Below, piece by piece: positions 1-8,700 of a stretch of 23,250 nucleotides of DNA; position 1 is the stretch's first letter; each line of letters starts with the position of its first letter. This DNA comes from CAYLNH01 sp964384625 (GTDB taxonomy: Bacteria > Verrucomicrobiota > Lentisphaeria > JABSQK01). Under the pieces are notes generated by a model. The model did no database searches, was not told where the DNA came from, and saw nothing but the letters and a program-made list of their open reading frames with translations. The stretch lies in assembly GCA_964384625.1 (NCBI GenBank), contig CAYLNH010000100.1:1-23250 (forward strand), written 5' to 3'. The position numbers and the translations under genes were made by a program.

Positions 1-56
1 AACTACAAAATCGCCGCTAATTGTTCATGTTAATTTCGGACGAGCTCTTAATCAAT

Positions 57-85
57 TTGCATTTACGGGTCATAAACTCCATATT
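57..85 (+). promoter_or_regulatory. Putative promoter upstream of the decayed surface-protein gene
   Basis: A sigma70-like pair TTGCAT (57-62) and CATATT (80-85) is separated by 17 nt in an AT-rich stretch, about 80 nt before the likely ATG at 166. The same arrangement (TTGCAA, 17 nt, CATAGT) precedes the protease gene at 5709 with a similar leader length, and both begin with TTTGCA. CATATT is also the left arm of a small inverted repeat (80-95, CATATT-TTAC-AATATG). The call rests on the parallel between two related genes; no transcription start is known. Confidence 0.4.
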
Positions 86-165
86 TTACAATATGTTCTG
101 TTATGCGGAACATGCCGTATGGAATTGGTGTTTCCATGGGTTGTAAACGTTTCCGGAATTTCGCT

Positions 166-530
166 ATGGAGTCTTACCTGGTGTCTTCAGTCAAGCGTAG
201 TTGTATATCTGTGTCCGTCGGCCTTACGATCATGGCGGCCGTTATGGCCGTCCTTCTGTTGCTGCTTGACGAAGAACTTGCGAGCGACGGGCGGGCAAGT
301 GGGCGGGCGCAACCGCATCGACCAGACCTGTTGATTCGGACCGTGCACGGGGAGCACGATCTGACGCGATTGTCATTCTGGGCGCTGGTGCCGGTGGCGG
401 GGTACTCTTCCCCGGCGACAGCGGCGACGGCGGCTGCCGTATGGGTTCCTCCAAGACGCAGCCCGTTGCCTGGTGCCTGCCATTGCTGCTGGCGGGATTG
501 GCGATCGTGATCATTCGACGGCGGTGCTGA
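166..530 (+). pseudogene. Decayed remnant of an exported protein: signal anchor plus out-of-frame C-terminal sorting signal
   Basis: From ATG 166 the frame encodes a basic N-terminus, a hydrophobic stretch (LTIMAAVMAVLLLLL) and IRTVHGEHDLTRL, which matches ICTVHGAHDLARL near the start of the protease at 5709. Soon after this (about 361-370) the frame becomes nonsense and runs to a stop at 508-510. From the same point the frame one base back reads VILGAGAGGG, an acidic Gly-rich linker with Cys, then AWCLPLLLAGLAIVIIRRRC and stop at 528-530. That is the same C-terminal signal as in the two large proteins downstream. The simplest reading is a large gene that lost nearly all its interior with a frameshift at the junction. 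The remnant still has a promoter-like sequence and would lie at the head of a transcript with the gene at 563. An assembly error at the junction is possible. Confidence 0.7.
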
Positions 531-562
531 TGAGCACCGTTGTTATTACTGGAGAACGTGCA

Positions 563-3500
563 ATGAAGAGATTGTTGATGTTGCTGATGGGCTTGGCAGT
601 TGTCGGCCTTCTGGCTTTGCTGATTGTGATGGGCATGTATCCCGGACAACGAATTATCCATGTCGATTGTCGTGCCGTCGGCGCCAACAACGGCAATGAG
701 TGGAAGGACGCATATGTCTCCCTGGCAACGGCGCTCGAGAAGGCTGGCGCGGGTGACGAGATCTGGGTGAAAGAAGGCGTCTATCGGGTTGACAACAACG
801 GCGATTCAAGGCTTGAGCTGAAGCCGGGGGTGTCCCTTTTTGGCGGGTTTGCGGGTGATGAGCGGACTCGCGCGGAGCGCTTGCCGATGGAGCGTAAAAC
901 CTATATCTGCGGCAACAGAACGCCGGCCGGCGGTCCTGCTGTCCAGATCATTCCGGCCCCCGGGGCGGCCCTGGACGGGTTCGTCATTCTGGCTGATTGC
1001 ATTCCAGCGCCGGCAGGATTTCGCGCGGCTGTGACGATCAAGCCGCTGGCGCTGTCGATCCTGTATGTGAAACACGATGCCGGCGGACTGGCAGACGGCA
1101 GCAGTTGGACGGATGCCTTCACCGATCTGCAGCAGGCCCTGGCGGCGGCCGGACCGACGGACGAAATCTGGGTGGCCAAAGGAACCTACCGGGCAGATGT
1201 TGGTGCTCCTGGCGACCGCACAAAGACATTTCAGCTGAAGACTGACGTTGCCCTTTATGGCGGGTTCAGCGGAACGCCCGGGACGGAGGGGGTGTTCGGC
1301 GAGCGCAACTGGGAAACCAACATCACAGTTCTCAGTGGAGACCTTGCCGGGAATGATGTCGGGGACGCCGATGACGCATCGCATGCAGAGAATACGTACC
1401 ACATTCTGACGGGCGTACCGGGGGCGACCGTTGACGGGTTTGTTATTCGCGGCGGCAATGCCGACGGCGACTTCCCCTACAACGTGGGCGGCGGGCTGTA
1501 CAATAAGATCCTGAATGATCCGGGACCGACTGTGCGCAACTGCACATTTGACAAGAATCACGCGATCATCAACGGTGCTGGCGTCTATAACGAAGAAAGC
1601 TCGCCGACGATTGAAAACTGCCGGTTCACCGGAAATGTGGCGGAGAATATCGGTGGGGGGATGTACAGTACCTTGTCTTCCGGCGCCACTTTGCGTCGGT
1701 GTTGGTTTGAAAACAACCGTGCCGGTCTGGGGGGCGCGGTGTACGACAACCGCAGTTCGGCAACGACAGCGATAAACTGTGTGTTCGTCAGGAACACTGC
1801 GCCAACGGGGGGGGCGCTCTATATCAACCGTTCCTTTTCTGTCTTTATCAACTGCACGATATCGGGTAACGATGCCAACAATGGCGGTGGGGCGGGGATT
1901 GTCCGAGGGTCGACTCCGACGTTCACGAACTGCATTCTCTGGGGTAATACCGCTCCCAGTTCAGCACAGCTCTATCAGGAGTCAGACTGTGTTGTTACCG
2001 TGGCCAATTCGTGCATTGACGAGGACGGATTCAGCGGCAGCGGAAATATCCGGCTGGATCCGCGGTTTCTGAACCCGGCCGGCAAAGATCTGCGCCTCCG
2101 GGCGGACAGCCCCTGCATTGACGCCGGTGCTTCGGGTGCTGCTGTACCGGCGACGGATTACTTCGGACTGACTCGCGATGCGAATCCCGATATGGGCGCC
2201 TTTGAGTTTGCCAGGACAGTTCCCGGCGGCCTGGTGGCATGGTGGAAGTTTGATGAGGGCAGCGGCACAAACGCCGTAGAGGTGGTTGCCGGGAACGATG
2301 GAACACTCACAAATGGACCAACCTGGGAGGCCGGGATCCATGGAGGAGGCATTTCCTTTGACGGAGTGGATGACTACCTGGATGCAGGGAACGTGACAGC
2401 TGGCCTTACAAAGCCTTTTTCTGTGGCATTCTGGATTCGACTGGGCAAGGGGGGAACGGTGGTTTCATCGAACACCTCAGCTACGGCTCATTGCGGTTTC
2501 TGGGTGGAGCTTTCGGATGTGGAACTGGCGATGAACCTGGGCGATGGCACTGGCACGGGGGAGGGTAGTCGACGTACCAAAAGCGGGCATCTCAGTCCGA
2601 GCAACTTCGTCAGGCCATGGAACCACATCACAGTTGTCGTGCGCACTGAGACCGACATGGACCTCTATTTCAACGGCAACGACCTTGGTGGGACCTACAG
2701 CGGCACAGGTGGACCCATGGCGCTTTCCGCGGATCCATTTCGGCTGTGCGTTAGTTCGGCTGGCGGTCTGATGCGGTGTGTGCTGGATGATGTTCGGCTC
2801 TACGACCGCGAGCTTTCAGCGGCTGAAGCGGCGCTGCTCGCCAAGCGCCCGCCAGTGGCAGTCGCGTCACTGCAGACGGCATCCCCGGCCTTGGGTTCGC
2901 CAGTCACCCTGACCGCGGAGCTATCTTATCACCCGGAAGGCGACCGTTCTATCGCAAGCTACTCGTGGCAGCAGATCGAAGGTCCTTCGGTGACGCTTGA
3001 TGTCAGTGACCCGGTCAATCCCACGTTCACACCGATGGTTGCCGGCATCTACAGGTTCAAGCTGACGGTTACTGATGATCAGGGAGTACCCTCAACAGAC
3101 GCGACCAGCGGCAAATCAAACGTTGCCAGTGTCTTCGACACAACCCATGGACTCGTGGCCTGGTGGAAAATGGACGACGGTTCCGGCACGGTGGCGACCG
3201 AGTCAATCAGCGGCAACAGCGGCAACTTGATGAACGGTGTCGGTTGGGTGAGTGGCTTCTTTGATGACGCAATTACTCTGGATGGTACGGACGACTACGT
3301 TGACGCAGGCGATATCTTGAACGGTCTGTCTGTACCATTTACCATTTCAGCGTGGGTTCGCTTAGGGACTGACAGTGATATGCCGGTGGTCGCGTCAGAT
3401 GATTCTTCCACGCACCTCGGTTACTGGTTGCAGGTCAGTCCCGGCCAGGTCTCAATGAACTTGGGAGACGGCGCGGGTTCCGGTTCCGGGAATCGCCGCA

Positions 3501-5572
3501 CTAAGTCGAGTCTGACGAGTATCGAGGTGGGGAAGTGGGCGAACGTTATCGCGGTTGTGCGATCGGCGACGGATATGAGCCTGTATTTGAATGGGGCAGA
3601 CATTGGCGGCGCCTACAGCGGCTCGGGAGCGGCCATGGCTTCTTCGTCAGCGCCATTCCGTTTGGGAACCCGGAACGGTGAGCTGTTCAGCGGGGCGATA
3701 GATGATGTCCGTGTCTTCGACCGGGCGCTCAACTCGGCAGATGTGGCGTCATTGGCCAACATCCCGCCAGTCGCAAGGGCCACACACAGAAGTTCCAATC
3801 CCGTTCTTGGCGAGGCCATTACCCTTTCCGGTGAACATTCCTACCACCCCAATACTCTGCGCTGCATTGTCAAATATGCTTGGCACCAGACTCATGGTCC
3901 GGCTGTTACCCTCGACTTGAGCGACCCCATCTTTCCAACCTTCACCCCTACTGTCATTGGGGACTATCAGTTCAAGCTCGTTGTGACAGACAACCATGGC
4001 CTGACTTCCTCTGATGCCAACAGCCCTGGGAATCGCGTGTCCATGGGAATCTGGGGGGATGTCGCCTTGATCTATGACGGAAATCAGATTAGTGACGGTG
4101 ACCTGTCTCCACGAACAGCAGACGGTACTGACTTCGGCAATGCAGCCGTCGGTCAGAATGCCGTGATGCACTCGTTCCTTATTGCCAACATGGGGAGTGC
4201 TCCGCTTGTGCTCACGGGAGATCCGGTGGTCAGTATTACTGGCCCGAACGCTTCAGACTTTACCGTGACCGTCAACCCTGTTTCTCCTGTGGCTGTCGAT
4301 GGGACGACGACGTTCACGATCGAGTTTGATCCGGGCGCCGCCGGCTTGCGCACCGCAACGGTCAGTATCGCCAGTGATGACCCGGATGAGAATCCCTATA
4401 CCTTCGCGATCCAAGGGACTGGGATCAATAATGTGTCGCCGGTGGCGATGGCGAATGCGAGTCCGAATCCGGCTGACAAGGACCAGACGGTGACGCTGTC
4501 CGGCGCCGGTTCGTACGATCCGGATAACGCGCCGTTGACGCCGTTGACCTACTCCTGGGAGCAATTGGATAACGGCTTTCCGTCGGTGACGATCACCGAT
4601 GAGGACCAGCAGGACGCCACGTTCAGCGCCAGCCAGGACGGGATCTATGCGTTCCGTCTGACGGTCTCCGACGGTGGGGCTACGGATACGGCCGACGTGG
4701 AAGTGCTTGTCGGAGATGTGCTGATTGTTGAACTCCAGCCGTCGGTCTTGGAAAGCGCCGGCACGATCCAGGGCACGGTGCGCACGACACGGGCTGTGAC
4801 CGGGGCCCCGCTGGTGGTGGCGTTGACCTCCAGCGATACGGAAGAAGCAACGGCCGAGACGCCGATCACCATCGGAGTCGGTAATGCGTCGCAGACATTC
4901 GATCTGACGATCAACAACGACGATATCCTGGAAGCCAACGTGGTGGTGACGATCAAAGCCACGGCAACCGATTGGGTGACGAACTCAGCAGACATTACCA
5001 TCGTCGATCACGAAGCCGCCGACATCGGCTTGGAATGGGACAGCGTTGATATTGCGCCCGGCGACACGACGCCGTCGACGGCGGACGGCACGGACTTCGG
5101 CTCCGTCAAGTACTCGGGCCTGGACGCGGTATCACACACGTTTACAATCCGGAACGACGGCAGCCTGGACCTCCATCTGGATACAGTTACCCCGATCCAG
5201 ATTGTCGGCTCCGGCGACTTCACGGTGACGGTTCCGCCTGCGGGTACGACATTGGTTCCCGACGGCAGCACCACCTTCATCATAAAATTCGATCCGACCG
5301 TGAAGGGGTTGCAGACAGCCACGGTCCGCATCTTCAGTGATGACGAAGACGAAGCCCCGTTCGAGTTCACCATCCAGGGCACCGGCAAGAGCAGCGGCAT
5401 CTACATCGGCGGCGGCGGAGGCGGCGGAGGATGTGTGATGAGTCGTCAGGGATCCACAATCCCGTTGGGATGGTACCTGCCATTGCTGCTGGCGGTCAGC
5501 GTGATGGCGTTTGTGCGTCGGCTTGTCCAGGGAGGAAGGCACCCCAGTTCGCCACCATCTCTGGAGGTGTAA
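563..5572 (+). CDS. Giant exported surface protein: beta-helix, two LamG-PKD cassettes, choice-of-anchor D modules, Gly-Cys-TM-Arg C-terminus
   Basis: ATG 563 is chosen because GGAG lies 8 nt upstream and the frame then opens with a signal segment (MKRLLMLLMGLAVVGLLALL); in-frame codons further upstream overlap the remnant. Approximate order in the 1669 residues: signal 1-23; a beta-helix cap (34-165) repeated at 166-300; parallel beta-helix with many GGG-Y/N-C-F rungs to about 510; SPCIDAG...MGAFEF (about 516-545), a choice-of-anchor Q-like ending; LamG 557-761; PKD 763-856; LamG 864-1068; PKD 1069-1160; choice-of-anchor D 1165-1290; PKD 1291-1385; Calx-beta-like 1386-1485; choice-of-anchor D 1487-1608; Gly8-Cys; hydrophobic segment with GWYLPLLLA (about 1633-1653); Arg-Arg. 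It probably acts at the cell surface in adhesion or glycan binding; no catalytic domain was recognised. Unlike its relatives it has about 15 further residues after the arginines. Confidence 0.9.
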   Translation: MKRLLMLLMGLAVVGLLALLIVMGMYPGQRIIHVDCRAVGANNGNEWKDAYVSLATALEKAGAGDEIWVKEGVYRVDNNGDSRLELKPGVSLFGGFAGDERTRAERLPMERKTYICGNRTPAGGPAVQIIPAPGAALDGFVILADCIPAPAGFRAAVTIKPLALSILYVKHDAGGLADGSSWTDAFTDLQQALAAAGPTDEIWVAKGTYRADVGAPGDRTKTFQLKTDVALYGGFSGTPGTEGVFGERNWETNITVLSGDLAGNDVGDADDASHAENTYHILTGVPGATVDGFVIRGGNADGDFPYNVGGGLYNKILNDPGPTVRNCTFDKNHAIINGAGVYNEESSPTIENCRFTGNVAENIGGGMYSTLSSGATLRRCWFENNRAGLGGAVYDNRSSATTAINCVFVRNTAPTGGALYINRSFSVFINCTISGNDANNGGGAGIVRGSTPTFTNCILWGNTAPSSAQLYQESDCVVTVANSCIDEDGFSGSGNIRLDPRFLNPAGKDLRLRADSPCIDAGASGAAVPATDYFGLTRDANPDMGAFEFARTVPGGLVAWWKFDEGSGTNAVEVVAGNDGTLTNGPTWEAGIHGGGISFDGVDDYLDAGNVTAGLTKPFSVAFWIRLGKGGTVVSSNTSATAHCGFWVELSDVELAMNLGDGTGTGEGSRRTKSGHLSPSNFVRPWNHITVVVRTETDMDLYFNGNDLGGTYSGTGGPMALSADPFRLCVSSAGGLMRCVLDDVRLYDRELSAAEAALLAKRPPVAVASLQTASPALGSPVTLTAELSYHPEGDRSIASYSWQQIEGPSVTLDVSDPVNPTFTPMVAGIYRFKLTVTDDQGVPSTDATSGKSNVASVFDTTHGLVAWWKMDDGSGTVATESISGNSGNLMNGVGWVSGFFDDAITLDGTDDYVDAGDILNGLSVPFTISAWVRLGTDSDMPVVASDDSSTHLGYWLQVSPGQVSMNLGDGAGSGSGNRRTKSSLTSIEVGKWANVIAVVRSATDMSLYLNGADIGGAYSGSGAAMASSSAPFRLGTRNGELFSGAIDDVRVFDRALNSADVASLANIPPVARATHRSSNPVLGEAITLSGEHSYHPNTLRCIVKYAWHQTHGPAVTLDLSDPIFPTFTPTVIGDYQFKLVVTDNHGLTSSDANSPGNRVSMGIWGDVALIYDGNQISDGDLSPRTADGTDFGNAAVGQNAVMHSFLIANMGSAPLVLTGDPVVSITGPNASDFTVTVNPVSPVAVDGTTTFTIEFDPGAAGLRTATVSIASDDPDENPYTFAIQGTGINNVSPVAMANASPNPADKDQTVTLSGAGSYDPDNAPLTPLTYSWEQLDNGFPSVTITDEDQQDATFSASQDGIYAFRLTVSDGGATDTADVEVLVGDVLIVELQPSVLESAGTIQGTVRTTRAVTGAPLVVALTSSDTEEATAETPITIGVGNASQTFDLTINNDDILEANVVVTIKATATDWVTNSADITIVDHEAADIGLEWDSVDIAPGDTTPSTADGTDFGSVKYSGLDAVSHTFTIRNDGSLDLHLDTVTPIQIVGSGDFTVTVPPAGTTLVPDGSTTFIIKFDPTVKGLQTATVRIFSDDEDEAPFEFTIQGTGKSSGIYIGGGGGGGGCVMSRQGSTIPLGWYLPLLLAVSVMAFVRRLVQGGRHPSSPPSLEV
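5375..5418 (+). repeat. 44-nt block identical to 13611-13654 (C-terminal linker), copy 1
   Basis: These 44 nt, encoding QGTGKSSGIYIGGG and the first bases of the next Gly codon, are identical at every position, including synonymous sites, to 13611-13654 in the protease gene. The flanking sequence of the two genes is clearly diverged. The block ends inside the glycine tract, where this copy uses mixed GGC/GGA codons. Confidence 0.9.
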
Positions 5573-5592
5573 TATTAAGTCACTAAATGAGT

Positions 5593-5621
5593 TTGCAATT
5601 AAATAAAGGTAATTTCATAGT
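5593..5621 (+). promoter_or_regulatory. Putative promoter of the surface protease gene
   Basis: TTGCAA (5593-5598), a 17-nt spacer and CATAGT (5616-5621) lie in the AT-rich 136-nt gap between the two giant genes, with a leader of about 80 nt to ATG 5709. The arrangement repeats the one at 57-85. No convincing intrinsic terminator for the preceding gene was found in this gap, so read-through from 563-5572 cannot be excluded. Confidence 0.4.
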
Positions 5622-5708
5622 AGGCAATATTTTCGGTTTTTTCGGATTGTGTCGTGTTGAACCTTTGAAAGGGCTTTCTGACCGGGAAGAATACTAACGG
5701 AGTTGGCT

Positions 5709-8700
5709 ATGCGTTGTGTGGGACGACAGAGTGTATTCCTCTACTGTGGATTGACAATTGTGTTGTTGGTGGCGGGGTTTGCATGCTTCCGCCAAGCTTG
5801 GCGAGAAGATCCTCAGCTGGTATCCCAGCCAGCCCCGATGAGCCGACAGCCAGCCAGGAAGTTGCGGATTTGTACCGTACACGGGGCACATGACTTGGCC
5901 AGACTCGAAGCCCCGGCATGGGTGCCCGCGCACGTCCAAGGCGTGGAAGCCGTTCAACGCGAACAGCTGTTCATCGTCCAGTTTGGCAGTCCGGTCACAC
6001 CGGAGATGCGCGCCGGGATTGAAGCTGCGGGCGGCGATGTGCGTGGTTACTTGCCCGAGTACGCATACCTTGTGGAGGCGGAGGAGGAGCAAGCAGAACG
6101 CCTCGAGCAGGCGCCTGGTGTCCGCACTGTCGCTCGTCGTCCCGCGTGGTTTTCGCTGTCCCCCAATCTTGTCCGGATGCTGCGGAGAGCTCCGGCCACC
6201 AAACCGTTTCATGTTGTTGTATCAGGCTACGGTCGCCGTGCTCCTGAACATCGCGTGGCTGGCCTTCAGACGAGAGTCCATGGTGTGCGTCTGGTCGTCA
6301 GCGGCCTGCCGCACCAGCTGGAAGCGGCGCTGCCGCAGTTGCTGGCAGATTCCGAGGTCGCGTGGGTTGAGCCGCACTATCCACTTAGATGCATGGGGTT
6401 CCCGCATCCGTTGCGTGGAAGTGGCATACTGCCGATGAACGACGATGCCGCGTGGAACATACAAAGCGGCACGTCTGGTGGCGGTACGCCGATGTGGGAT
6501 GCAGGGCTGACCGGCGCGGGCCAGATCGTCGGTGTGACCGACTCCGGGCTCGATGCTGATCACGGCATGTTCTGGGATGGATCGCAGGGATTGATCGCTC
6601 CCGGCACTCCCAATTCCAGCCAACGCAAGGTCATCGCTTACTACGATGTCAACCCATATGAGCCTGGCGACTACGACTATGATCCGGTTGAGGGAGTGTA
6701 TCACGGCACGCATGTCGCCGGTAGTGTTGCCGGCAAGTTTGTCGGCAGTACGTACCACCAAGGCATGGCTCCGGGGGCGAAGTTGATCATCAACGACGCG
6801 GGTGACTACGACCCGTTGTTCTACGGCGACTTCGAGGTGCGGATTCTGTTCATGTCCTACGCGGGGATCTTTGACAACATCCGGAACAATGGCGGCTGGA
6901 TTTCCAGCAATTCCTGGGGCGGTGGACCACCTGATTTCTCAGACGACTACAACTCCGGTGCTCGGGCAATTGACGCTTATGCCCATGATCATCCGAACTT
7001 CCTCATCCTGTTTGCCGCCAACAATGCGGGGACGCAGACGGGCGGATCCATCAGCTACCAGGCAAACGCAAAGAACGCTTTGGTGATTGGAGCAACGGGG
7101 GATGGGAGTCTCGATGGCTCGGGCGATATCCACCGAGCCAGTTTCAGCTCCAACGGCCCAACCGGCGACGGTCGGATTCGGCCGCATGTGATGGCGCCCG
7201 GCTACTTCGTGAATTCCGCTTTGGGGGACGGTGTCAGTACGGCTGATACCGGTGACGACAACACCGGCCTGCAGTACATGGCTGGGACCAGCATGGCCAC
7301 ACCAAACGCGGCCGGTGCAGTGGCGCTTGTCCGTGAGTACTTCACGGCGGGATACTATCCCAGCGGGACGGCCACACCGGGTGACGCGCTGACACCGACT
7401 GCGGCCCTGCTGAAAGCGATGGTGATCAACTCCGGCGAGGACCTGTTCGGAAACGACAATGTATCGGCAGCGATTCCAGACAATACCCAGGGATGGGGCC
7501 GGATCATCCTGAAGGACGTCCTGTATCTGGCGGGCGGGACACGCCGGGTCTTTGCGGTCAACCAATCGGACGCAATGTCGACCGGGCAGGAGAAGGAGTT
7601 CAATCTGCGAGTCGACAGCAATTCTGAACCATTGCGAGTGACTCTGGTGTGGACTGACCCTGAAGCGGTTGCCGGAGCTGATCCCGCCCTGGTGAACAAC
7701 CTGAATTTGACGGTAGTTGCTCCGAACGGCAGCACGTATCTCGGGAATGTTTTCACTGGCGGCGCGAGCCAGGCAGACAGCGGTTCAGCGGATGCACTGA
7801 ACACGGAGGAGTGTGTCTACGTACCATCGCCGGCAACCGGCACATACACCATCCGCGTGACGGCGGAGAATGTGCCGGTCGGCCCGCAGTCATTCGCGCT
7901 CGTTGTCACCGGGCCGCTGGTGGAGCGCGAGATTGAGATTACCGGCAATGGAACTGAGATTGCGGACGGCGATACGACACCGGGCGTGGTCGATGATACG
8001 GACTATGGCACGATCAGTGTGGGCGGTTCGTTGGAGCGTCAGTTCACCATTCTCAACACCGGCATTACCACTCTCAGTCTAACAGGCGGCTTGCCCGTTT
8101 CGATTTCCGGCGATGCCGGCTTCACGGTGTCCCAACAGCCGTCCACGTCGACCTTGTTGCCGGGGCAGAAGACGACAATGCGAGTCACCTTCTCTCCTGC
8201 TGTTTCGGGAGTGCAGACCGCCACGGTTTCGGTTGCCAGTACGGACAGCAACGAGAACCCGTACACTTTTGCTCTACAAGGCTCGGGTGGGTCAAGCGAC
8301 TTGGTCGCCTGGTGGAAGATGGATGAAACGACCGGGACAGTCGCCTACGATTCCTCCGGCAATGGCAACCACGCAACGCTGCATGACGGGGCCGCTTGGG
8401 CCGCCGGGCGGATCGACGGGTCGCTTGATTTCGACGGGGTCAACGATTGTGCCACGGTACTGGACCATCCATCGCTGGATATCAGTGAAGAGATCACGCT
8501 GGCCGCCTGGGTCCGACGAGAGGGGAGCACCTCCGATGTTTGGGCCAAAATCATTGCGAAGGCCAAATCAACATCAACTTCCCACTATCCTTACTATCTG
8601 GGCGCCAGGCGCGACGGCGAACACAAGGCCTCCTTCATGCTGGGAGATGCCGGTGGCGGACACTACTACGTGGAGGCGCCGGAGATCATCCCGCTGAATA

